Positions 57,287 through 64,000 of a stretch of DNA of 64,000 bases are shown here, piece after piece. This DNA is from Rhodopseudomonas infernalis (GTDB taxonomy: Bacteria; Pseudomonadota; Alphaproteobacteria; Rhizobiales; Xanthobacteraceae), in contig NZ_JAJNAL010000012.1 in NCBI RefSeq assembly GCF_022271405.1, positions 1 to 64,000 of the forward strand, given 5' to 3'. The translations under genes were made by a program, and so were the position numbers. The first letter of the stretch is position 1, and each line of letters starts with the position of its first letter. Under the pieces are notes generated by a model that had not been told where the DNA came from, searched no databases, and saw nothing but the letters and a program-made list of their open reading frames with translations.

Positions 57287-57520
57287 CACCTGACCACCTG
57301 ACACCTGCGTCGACGGCGCCTCCTGCCGCGGTGTTAACTGAGCTTGACGGCCGCTCTGCGGCGGCCCGTCAGCTTGCGTTCGGCCGCGGCTTCCCTCAAT
57401 ACTCCGTCCGACATCGGACCCTTGACCTGCGCGCCTTTCGACGAATTCGCCGCGGCCAAACGGTGTGCGACAATCAACAATGCGGAGCTGAGCGCTCCCC
57501 GGCGATGTGAGGAAAACACC

Positions 57521-59209
57521 ATGGAGCGGATCTGGCTCAAGCACTACCCGCCTGGCGTGCCGGCAGACATCGACGTGACGAGATATCCCTCGCTGGTCGA
57601 GCTGTTCGAGGAAAGCTTCAAGAGCTTCGGTGACCGCAAAGCCTTCATCTGCATGGACAAGGCCATCACCTATCGCGAGCTCGACGAAATGTCGGTCGCG
57701 CTCGGCGCCTACCTGCAGGGCAAAGGTCTGAAGAAGGGCGCGCGCGTCGCGCTGATGATGCCGAACGTGCTGCAATATCCGGTGGCGATCGCAGCGGTGC
57801 TGCGCGCCGGCTTCGCGGTCGTCAACGTCAACCCGCTGTACACGCCGCGCGAGCTCGAGCATCAGCTCAAGGACTCCGGCGCCGAAGCCATCATCGTGCT
57901 GGAGAACTTCGCCAGCACGGTCGCCCAGGTGATCGGCAAGACCGCCGTCAAGCACGTGGTCGTCGCCACGATGGGCGATCTGCTCGGCCTCAAGGGCGTC
58001 ATCGTCAATCTGGTGGTCCGCAAGATCAAGAAGATGGTGCCGGCTTTTTCGCTGCCGGGCGCCGTCAGCTACAACGACGCTGTCGCGGCCGGACGCGGCC
58101 AGAAACTCACCAAGCCGGTGATCGGCCCGGACGACGTTGCCTTCCTGCAATACACCGGCGGCACGACCGGCGTGTCCAAGGGCGCCACGCTGCTGCACAG
58201 CAACGTGGTCGCCAACGTGCTGCAGAACGACGCCTGGCTGCAGCCGGCGCTGGACAAGCCGCCGAAGGTCGATCAGCTGTTCATCGTCTGCGCGCTGCCG
58301 CTGTATCACATCTTCGCGCTGACGGCCTGCTACCTGCTCGGCCTGCGCGCCGGCGGCGTCAATCTGCTGATCCCGAACCCGCGCGACATGCCGGGGTTCA
58401 TCAAGGAACTGTCGAAGTATCAGGTCAACAGCTTCCCCGCGGTCAACACGCTGTACAACGGCCTGCTGCATTCGCCGGGGTTCGACAAGCTCGACTTCTC
58501 CAAGCTGAAAATCTCGAACGGCGGCGGCATGGCGGTGCAACGTCCGGTCGCCGAATCCTGGCTGAAGATGACCGGCTGCCCGATCGCCGAAGGCTACGGC
58601 CTGTCGGAAACCGCGCCGGTGCTGACCTGCAATCCGGCGACCGTCACCGAGTTCAACGGCACCATCGGAATCCCGGTGCCGTCGACCTATCTGTCGATCC
58701 GCGACGACGACGGCAACGAAGTGCCGTTCGGCACCGCCGGCGAAATCTGCGCCAAGGGCCCGCAGGTGATGTCGGGTTATTGGAATCGCCCGGACGAGAC
58801 CGCTCTGGTGATGACCGCCGACGGATATTTCCGCACCGGCGACGTCGGCATCATGACCCCGGACGGCTTCACCAAGATCGTCGACCGCAAGAAGGATATG
58901 ATCCTGGTCTCCGGCTTCAACGTCTATCCGAACGAAGTCGAGGAAGTGATCGCCAGCCACCCCGGCGTGCTGGAATGCGCGGTGATCGGCATTCCCGATC
59001 AGCGCACGGGCGAGTCCGTCAAGGCGTTCGTGGTCAAGAAGGACCCCGATGTCACCGCCGAGGACATCATCAAGTTCTGTCACACCGAGCTGACGAACTA
59101 CAAGGTGCCGCGCAAGATCGAATTCCGCACCACGCTGCCCAAGACCAATGTGGGCAAGATCCTGCGCCGCGAACTGCGCGACGAGAAGAAGGGCCAGGCA
59201 GCGGCCTGA
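57521..59209 (+). CDS. fadD: Long-chain fatty-acid-CoA ligase
   Basis: Activates long-chain fatty acids by adenylation and thioesterification. The 562-aa product has the AMP-binding motif QYTGGTTGVSKGATLLHSN, the YGLSETAP motif, YFRTGDVGIM and the C-terminal lysine region PKTNVGKILRRELRDE. The ATG at 57521 follows GAGGA. It stands alone. Confidence 0.93.
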   Translation: MERIWLKHYPPGVPADIDVTRYPSLVELFEESFKSFGDRKAFICMDKAITYRELDEMSVALGAYLQGKGLKKGARVALMMPNVLQYPVAIAAVLRAGFAVVNVNPLYTPRELEHQLKDSGAEAIIVLENFASTVAQVIGKTAVKHVVVATMGDLLGLKGVIVNLVVRKIKKMVPAFSLPGAVSYNDAVAAGRGQKLTKPVIGPDDVAFLQYTGGTTGVSKGATLLHSNVVANVLQNDAWLQPALDKPPKVDQLFIVCALPLYHIFALTACYLLGLRAGGVNLLIPNPRDMPGFIKELSKYQVNSFPAVNTLYNGLLHSPGFDKLDFSKLKISNGGGMAVQRPVAESWLKMTGCPIAEGYGLSETAPVLTCNPATVTEFNGTIGIPVPSTYLSIRDDDGNEVPFGTAGEICAKGPQVMSGYWNRPDETALVMTADGYFRTGDVGIMTPDGFTKIVDRKKDMILVSGFNVYPNEVEEVIASHPGVLECAVIGIPDQRTGESVKAFVVKKDPDVTAEDIIKFCHTELTNYKVPRKIEFRTTLPKTNVGKILRRELRDEKKGQAAA

Positions 59210-59224
59210 CGCCTGCCTCGCACC

Positions 59225-59322
59225 GTCATTCCGGGGCGCGCGCAGCGCGAACCCGGAATCCAGACGTGCAAGCCGATCGCGATTAGGGGTTCGCTCGCGA
59301 GGTGCGAGCGCCCCGGAATGAC
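59225..59322. repeat. Palindromic repeat, GTCATTCCGGGGCGC family
   Basis: A 98-base element with complementary ends (GTCATTCCGGGGCGC and GCGCCCCGGAATGAC) and a smaller internal stem. It is the intergenic palindrome type seen widely in this bacterial group. It lies between fadD and the peroxiredoxin gene. Confidence 0.85.
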
Positions 59323-59461
59323 TGCATTTGAGGCAGCGCACCTAATCTCGATGCATGATCGCTTGTGATGCGCGTCATCGCACGCTCGCGATCGGCCGAA
59401 GATTGTCAGTGCCCCGTCCGCAGGCTAGAACCACTCGCATCTTTTCAGGGAGAGACTGCAG

Positions 59462-59947
59462 ATGACCATCAAGGTTGGCGACCGTGTGCCCGGCGCGATG
59501 TTTCGCGTCATGACCGAGGACGGAGTTCAGACCAAGACCACCGACGACATCTTCAAGGGCAAGAAGGTCGCAGTGTTCGCGGTGCCCGGCGCTTACACCG
59601 GAACCTGCCACAAGATGCACCTGCCGAGCATCTTCCTCAACGCCTACGCGATCAAGGACAAGGGCGTCGACACCATCGCGATCGTCTCGGTCAACGACGC
59701 CTTCGTGATGAACGCCTGGAAGCGCGACACCGACCAGCGCGACGAAGCGATCTTCCTCGCCGACGGCAATGCCGAGTTCACCAAGGCGATCGGCATGGAA
59801 ATGGACGGCTCGGGTTTCGGCCTCGGCACCCGCTCGCTGCGCTACTCGATGCTGGTCGAAGACGGCGTGGTGAAGACTCTCAACCTCGAGCCGACCCCCG
59901 GCAAGGTCGAAGTCTCCGGCGGCGACACGCTGCTCGGGCAGCTGTGA
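59462..59947 (+). CDS. Peroxiredoxin, Prx5-type
   Basis: Thiol peroxidase of 161 aa that reduces H2O2 and organic hydroperoxides. The catalytic Cys49 is in VPGAYTGTCHKMHLPS; Thr46 is kept, but the usual Pro between it and the Cys is a Gly (TGTC where TPTC is common). The segments DTIAIVSVNDAFVMNAWK and GLGTRSLRYSMLVEDGVV confirm the Prx5 family. The ribosome site is AGGGAGAG. Confidence 0.93.
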   Translation: MTIKVGDRVPGAMFRVMTEDGVQTKTTDDIFKGKKVAVFAVPGAYTGTCHKMHLPSIFLNAYAIKDKGVDTIAIVSVNDAFVMNAWKRDTDQRDEAIFLADGNAEFTKAIGMEMDGSGFGLGTRSLRYSMLVEDGVVKTLNLEPTPGKVEVSGGDTLLGQL

Positions 59948-59966
59948 GCTGACAGACGCCTAAGCC

Positions 59967-60088
59967 CGTCATTGCGAGGAGCACTCGGATCGCCGCTTCG
60001 CGGCGTCCGAGCACAGGCTCCGCGACGAAGCAATCCAGCGGCCTCGTCCACGACGCTTCTGGATTGCTTCGCTTCGCTCGCAATGACG
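59967..60088. repeat. Palindromic repeat, CGTCATTGCGAGG family
   Basis: Ends CCCGTCATTGCGAGGAGC and CTCGCAATGACG are complementary; the interior repeats GAAGCAATCCAG and CTGGATTGCTTC, also complementary. It is a common composite palindrome in Bradyrhizobiaceae. Confidence 0.85.
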
Positions 60089-60095
60089 CTCAGCG

Positions 60096-60198
60096 GTCAT
60101 CGCCCGGCTTGACCGGGCGACCCAGTATTGCAGAGAGTTTTGTTGTTAGTAATGAACGCTCTGGATTACTGGATCAACCGCATTCGCGGGTGATGACG
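60096..60198. repeat. Palindromic repeat, GTCATCGCCCG family
   Basis: It starts GTCATCGCCCGGCTTGACC, has an inner CGGGCGACCCAGTA motif, and ends CGCGGGTGATGACGG, complementary to its start. It follows 8 bases after the previous element, giving two tandem but unrelated repeat families. The same family recurs at 63887-63989. Confidence 0.8.
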
Positions 60199-60242
60199 GT
60201 TAGTTGCTGGGGAGACGCCGCGGTCTCCTACAAGACCCGCGA

Positions 60243-60728
60243 TTACTTCACCCGCGCCTTCATCCGATTTTCCGCCAAGCCATCCCGTGCCAGTTGATCG
60301 GCTCGCTCATTTTCCGCGTGGCCGGCGTGGCCTTTGACCCAGTGCCAACGGATCGTGTGGCTCTTGAGCGCGGCGTCGAGGCGCTGCCACAGGTCGACGT
60401 TTTTCACCGGCTTCTTGTCGGCGGTCTTCCAGCCGTTGCGCTTCCAGTTGTGAATCCAGCTGCCGATGCCGTTCTTGACGTATTGGCTGTCGGTATAGAG
60501 ATCCACCGTGCACGGCTTCTTCAGCGCTTCCAGCGCCGAGATCGCCGCGAGCAGCTCCATGCGATTGTTGGTCGTTGGCGACTCGCCGCCTTTGAGCTCT
60601 TTTTCGACGTCGCCGAACTTCAGGATGGCCCCCCACCCCCCGGGTCCAGGGTTGCCGGAGCAGGCGCCGTCGGTGTGGATCACCACCGGGCGGGGGGCGT
60701 CCCCGGCTTCGCTCAGGGCCTCGCTCAC
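60243..60728 (-). CDS. rnhA: Ribonuclease HI
   Basis: Cleaves RNA in RNA-DNA hybrids. The 161-aa product has the catalytic residues: Asp in [17 protein letters not shown], Glu in [12 protein letters not shown], Asp in [11 protein letters not shown] and the final His/Asp region [16 protein letters not shown]. It starts at a GTG that overlaps the thrB stop by 4 bases (GTGA), so the two genes are coupled. Confidence 0.96.
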   Translation of the reverse strand: MSEALSEAGDAPRPVVIHTDGACSGNPGPGGWGAILKFGDVEKELKGGESPTTNNRMELLAAISALEALKKPCTVDLYTDSQYVKNGIGSWIHNWKRNGWKTADKKPVKNVDLWQRLDAALKSHTIRWHWVKGHAGHAENERADQLARDGLAENRMKARVK

Positions 60729-61705
60729 GCCACCGCTCCCACAGCTTCGACCCCATAATCCCGGATGGTGACAACACTTTGCTGGAAGCGCAGTTTGCGG
60801 ACGTATTCCAGCGGGTCCTTCGGCTTGACCAGTGCGCCTTCCGGCACGTTCAGGACATCGACCAGCCGGGTCAGCAGAAAGCGCAGCGCGGCGCCGCGCG
60901 CCAGCAGCGGCAGCGCGGCCTGCTCGGCCTCGCTGAGCGGCCGCGCGCGCTGATACGCGCTGAGCAGCGCCCGGGCCTTGGTGGCGTTGAACGACAGGTC
61001 CGGCTCGAAGCACCAGGCGTTCAGGCAGATCGCCACGTCGTAGGCCAGAATGTCGTTACACGAGAACGGAAAGTCGATCAGCCCGGACAGCTCGTCGCCG
61101 ATGAAGAACACGTTATCGGGAAACAGATCGGCGTGGATCACACCGGTCGGCAGCTGCTGCGGCCAGCAGGCTTCGAGATAGCCGAGCTCGGCGGCGATGA
61201 AATCGCGCAGGCCGGGCTGGATCTCGTCGGCGCGGGCCTTGGCGAGATCGAACAGCGGCCGCCAGCCGCCGACCGACAGCGGATTGTCCCGATGCTGGGG
61301 AAAATCGAGGCCGGCCAGATGCATTCGGGCCAGCGCCTCGCCGACGCCGGCGCAGTGCACGACGCTGGGACGGCGCGGCCAGACGCCTTCGAGGAAATTG
61401 ATGATCACCGCAGGCCGGCCCGACAGCGTGCCGCAGATCGTGCCGTCGCGGGTCTTGGCCGGCTGCGGGCAGCTGACACCGCGCGCGGCCAGATGCGCCA
61501 TCAGAGCCAGGAAATACGGCAGGTCATCCTCGGCGACGCGCTTTTCGTACAACGTCAGGATGAAATTGCCGCGCGAGGTATGCAGCAGGAAATTGGAGTT
61601 CTCGACGCCCTCGGCGATGCCCTTGTAGGACAGCAGGTCGCCGATGTCGTATGCGCTCAGAAAATCGGCGAGGTCGTCGGCGGCGACGTCGGTGTAGACC
61701 GCCAT
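60725..61705 (-). CDS. thrB: Homoserine kinase (ThrB, aminoglycoside phosphotransferase type)
   Basis: Phosphorylates homoserine in threonine synthesis. The 326-aa protein is of the APH-fold type common in alphaproteobacteria. The catalytic loop is [13 protein letters not shown] with metal-binding [13 protein letters not shown]-terminal [15 protein letters not shown] is typical. The order thrB-rnhA, with ispH upstream, is the usual alphaproteobacterial arrangement. Confidence 0.94.
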   Translation of the reverse strand: MAVYTDVAADDLADFLSAYDIGDLLSYKGIAEGVENSNFLLHTSRGNFILTLYEKRVAEDDLPYFLALMAHLAARGVSCPQPAKTRDGTICGTLSGRPAVIINFLEGVWPRRPSVVHCAGVGEALARMHLAGLDFPQHRDNPLSVGGWRPLFDLAKARADEIQPGLRDFIAAELGYLEACWPQQLPTGVIHADLFPDNVFFIGDELSGLIDFPFSCNDILAYDVAICLNAWCFEPDLSFNATKARALLSAYQRARPLSEAEQAALPLLARGAALRFLLTRLVDVLNVPEGALVKPKDPLEYVRKLRFQQSVVTIRDYGVEAVGAVA

Positions 61706-61789
61706 GGCGTGTCCCGGTCAGCGAGGAATCGTGGCGGCTTCCTAGACCAATGCGGCCGGCAATGAAAGGCCGGGCCGCCCCTCGCGCCG

Positions 61790-62755
61790 CTACTCGGCGG
61801 CGGCGTCCGGGCGCAGCACGCGCGGCAGGGGGAAGAACTCATTTTCCTCCGCGGCCGAGACCGTCTCGACGCTGAGTTCGAAACGTTCGGCGAAGGCGCC
61901 CATGATTTCCTCGACGATGACCTCGGGCGCCGAGGCACCCGCGGTCAGGCCGAGGCTGGTGATGCCCTCGAACTGCGACCAGTCGATATCGGAGGCGCGC
62001 TGCGCCAGCACCGCCACCCTGCACCCCTCGCGCTCGGCGACTTCACGCAGCCGCTGCGAATTCGATGAATTCGGCGCGCCGACCACGATCATGGCGTCGA
62101 CCACGGGCGCCACCTTCTTCACCGCCGCCTGGCGGTTGGTGGTGGCGTAGCAGATGTCTTCCTTGTGCGGCCCGGAGATGTTCGGGAAGCGCTCGCGCAG
62201 GATCGCCACGATCCCGGCGGTGTCGTCGATCGACAGCGTGGTCTGGGTGACGAAGGCGAGATTGTTCGGGTCCTTCGGCGTGAAGGTCGCGGCGTCGGCG
62301 GCGGTCTCGATCAGCGTCACCGCGCCGACCGGCAGCTGGCCGACCGTGCCGACCACCTCCGGATGGTGCGAATGACCGATCAGCAGAATCTCACGGCCGC
62401 GCTTGAAATGGATCGCCGCCTCGCGGTGCACCTTGGTGACCAGCGGACAGGTGGCGTCGACCGAGAAGAAATTCCGCTTGATGGCATCTTCCGGGACCGA
62501 TTTCGGCACCCCGTGGGCCGAGAACACCACCGGGGCGGACGTCACCGGGATCTCCTCGAGTTCCTCGACGAAGATCGCGCCCTTGGCGCGCAGGCTGTCC
62601 ACCACATATTTATTGTGCACGATCTCGTGGCGGACATAGACCGGGGCGCCGTACAGCGCCAGCGCGCGCTCGACGGTATCGATCGCCCGCACCACGCCGG
62701 CACAGAAGCCACGCGGCGAGCAAAGGACGATCTTGAGAGGCGGTTTGGCCAGCAT
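61790..62755 (-). CDS. ispH: 4-hydroxy-3-methylbut-2-enyl diphosphate reductase
   Basis: Last step of the MEP isoprenoid pathway, making IPP and DMAPP. The 321-aa product has the three cluster cysteines: [13 protein letters not shown] (Cys18), [11 protein letters not shown] and [12 protein letters not shown], and the conserved [12 protein letters not shown]. It is 84 bp upstream of thrB on the same strand. In a phototroph this pathway feeds carotenoids and bacteriochlorophyll. Confidence 0.96.
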   Translation of the reverse strand: MLAKPPLKIVLCSPRGFCAGVVRAIDTVERALALYGAPVYVRHEIVHNKYVVDSLRAKGAIFVEELEEIPVTSAPVVFSAHGVPKSVPEDAIKRNFFSVDATCPLVTKVHREAAIHFKRGREILLIGHSHHPEVVGTVGQLPVGAVTLIETAADAATFTPKDPNNLAFVTQTTLSIDDTAGIVAILRERFPNISGPHKEDICYATTNRQAAVKKVAPVVDAMIVVGAPNSSNSQRLREVAEREGCRVAVLAQRASDIDWSQFEGITSLGLTAGASAPEVIVEEIMGAFAERFELSVETVSAAEENEFFPLPRVLRPDAAAE

Positions 62756-63024
62756 ATTTGCGCGTTCCGGGAAGCTTGCCCACAGGCCGAAAAACGGCGG
62801 CGACGAACGACGACCTGGCAGCCCCAGGGGGCCTTACGAGTGGTTCGTCCTGACCTTAGGAATTGGGACGGCATTGCGGCTCTGTCAAGGCCGCCCATCG
62901 CTGCACTTTAGCAGACCATTGCGTGGCAACGCCCGAACGGCATATATAAACGCCAATTCCCGTCATCACCGATGACCCGCCTTGCCTCAGAAGTCCCAGG
63001 GGCAAGGGATAAAGGAGATTTGCC

Positions 63025-63729
63025 ATGAGCAACGCACCGCTGATGCCGAAGGCCACCGCCGTCTGGCTGCTCGACAACACGGCGTTGTCGTTCGACCAGG
63101 TCGCCGACTTCACCAAGATGCATCCGCTCGAAATCCAGGCGATCGCCGATGGCGACTCCGCCCAGGGCATCAAGGGCATGGACCCGATTTCGTCCGGCCA
63201 GCTCACCCGCGACGAGATCGAAAAGGGTGAGAACGACCCCGACCACCGCCTCAGGCTCGCCGAGAGCAAGGTGATTCTGCCGCAGGCCAGCAAGAAGAAG
63301 GGTCCGCGCTATACCCCCGTGTCTCGCCGCCACGAGCGCCCGAGCGCGATCCTGTGGCTGGTGCGCAACCATCCGGAACTCAAGGACGCGCAGATCATGC
63401 GCCTGGTCGGGACCACCAAGACCACGATCGCCAGCGTCCGCGACCGCACCCATTGGAACGCCGCGACGCTGACCCCGATGGACCCGGTGACGCTCGGCCT
63501 GTGCTCGCAGCTCGACCTCGACTTCGAGGTGCAGCGCGCCGCCAAGGAAAAGCCGACCGACACGCAATACGGCGGCGCCACCCTGCTGCCGGCCTCCGAA
63601 ACCACCCGCAAGGACGAATACGAACCCGCCTCCGGCAAGAGCGAAGACGACCTCAACCTCGACGCGGTGTTCGCCAAGCTCAAGACCATCGGCGGCAAGA
63701 AGGCCGAGGACGAAGACGAAGACATCTGA
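63025..63729 (+). CDS. trcR: TrcR-like cell-cycle regulator (DUF1013)
   Basis: A 234-aa alphaproteobacterial protein of the DUF1013 family, now described as cell-cycle transcriptional regulator TrcR. Typical stretches are MPKATAVWLLDNTALSFDQV and the helix-turn-helix-like QIMRLVGTTKTTIASVRDR. The C-terminal 60 residues are acidic and Lys-rich (KKAEDEDEDI). The ribosome site is AAAGGAGA. It is divergent from ispH. Confidence 0.9.
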   Translation: MSNAPLMPKATAVWLLDNTALSFDQVADFTKMHPLEIQAIADGDSAQGIKGMDPISSGQLTRDEIEKGENDPDHRLRLAESKVILPQASKKKGPRYTPVSRRHERPSAILWLVRNHPELKDAQIMRLVGTTKTTIASVRDRTHWNAATLTPMDPVTLGLCSQLDLDFEVQRAAKEKPTDTQYGGATLLPASETTRKDEYEPASGKSEDDLNLDAVFAKLKTIGGKKAEDEDEDI

Positions 63730-63784
63730 GCCGGGCCGCGGCGCGATCCGTCGCGCCGCGCCCGCTTCGAAGCGCCGACGCTTC

Positions 63785-63830
63785 GCGTAGGATGGGTCGA
63801 GCGCAGCGAAACCCATCGCCGACGAAACCC
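63785..63830. repeat. Short palindromic repeat related to GTAGGATGGG
   Basis: GTAGGATGGGTCGAGCGCAG followed by GCGAAACCCATC twice. It is a diverged relative of the GTAGGGTGGG elements at 36.7 and 38.7 kb. Confidence 0.6.
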
Positions 63831-63886
63831 ATCGCTGCCTCGTGTCGACGCTCGCGCCCTGCGCGCGGTACCCTTCCCACCCCCAC

Positions 63887-63989
63887 CGTCATCGCCCGCG
63901 CAGGCGGGCGACCCAGTATCCCAGGGCGCTCGTTGCTGAACGCCGGCGCCCCGCCATACTGTATCCTCCGCCTTCGCAGAGGATGACGG
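63887..63989. repeat. Palindromic repeat, GTCATCGCCCG family, second copy
   Basis: It starts CCGTCATCGCCCGCGCAGG, contains CGGGCGACCCAGTATCCC, and ends GAGGATGACGG. It matches the 60096-60198 element in design and in the GACCCAGTAT core. Confidence 0.75.
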
Positions 63990-64000
63990 ACACGGAGAGT

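Noticed and set aside
56330-59341. 1003-aa frame antisense to the carboxypeptidase and fadD genes
   Set aside because: It spans two well-defined genes on the other strand and has no domain or start signal.

Overview
The window reads as a chromosomal segment of a Rhodopseudomonas palustris-type alphaproteobacterium (order Hyphomicrobiales, Bradyrhizobium relatives). Support comes from the high GC content, the PhyR-NepR-EcfG stress module, a FixLJ-Rrr-FixK oxygen cascade, an AadR-like Fnr protein, a Pat-type protein acetyltransferase, and DUF2865 and TrcR (DUF1013) genes. Family names are from memory and reading; no search was run. No rRNA, tRNA, CRISPR array, prophage or transposase was seen.

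Layout: (1) 0-4.2 kb: sulfate permease genes cysT-cysW, then malate synthase G. (2) 4.2-12.2 kb: a general stress response (GSR) island. It holds phyR, nepR-ecfG, a membrane HWE-family kinase, cell-envelope genes (L,D-transpeptidase, DUF2865 protein, AI-2E-type permease, a 51-aa membrane peptide) and an unannotated C-rich-loop small RNA resembling Caulobacter GsrN. Four perfect EcfG-type promoters (GGAAC-N16/17-CGTT) and three near matches lie here, so the regulators appear to sit beside part of their own regulon. (3) 12.2-17 kb: a stand-alone ureG, a Lys/Ala-rich DNA-binding protein, a molybdopterin oxidoreductase and small unknown genes. (4) 17-36.6 kb: an oxygen/redox region. It carries a cyclic-nucleotide-gated K+ channel, aadR, a small cytochrome c, an Mla-type lipid transport operon with unusual domain fusions, pat, CBS and universal stress proteins, a PHA synthase, then fixL-fixJ-rrr-fixK. 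Perfect FixK/Fnr boxes (TTGA-N6-TCAA) lie at five places (19171, 22722, 26636, 35239, 53556). (5) 37-39.2 kb: an O-acetylhomoserine sulfhydrylase, a small protein, and a 137-138 bp tandem repeat array that includes the 3' end of nuoN. (6) 39.2-53.5 kb: a complete 13-gene nuo operon with fused nuoCD, read leftward, with a FixK box in front of nuoA. (7) 53.9-64 kb: housekeeping and envelope genes (NdvA-like ABC exporter, D-Ala-D-Ala carboxypeptidase, fadD, peroxiredoxin, rnhA, thrB, ispH, trcR) separated by several families of palindromic intergenic repeats.

Working together: the GSR island would let EcfG turn on wall remodelling, its own regulators and a regulatory RNA under stress. The FixLJ-FixK and AadR proteins would switch on a respiratory complex I, a small cytochrome, CBS/kinase-like proteins and the Rrr receiver when oxygen falls.
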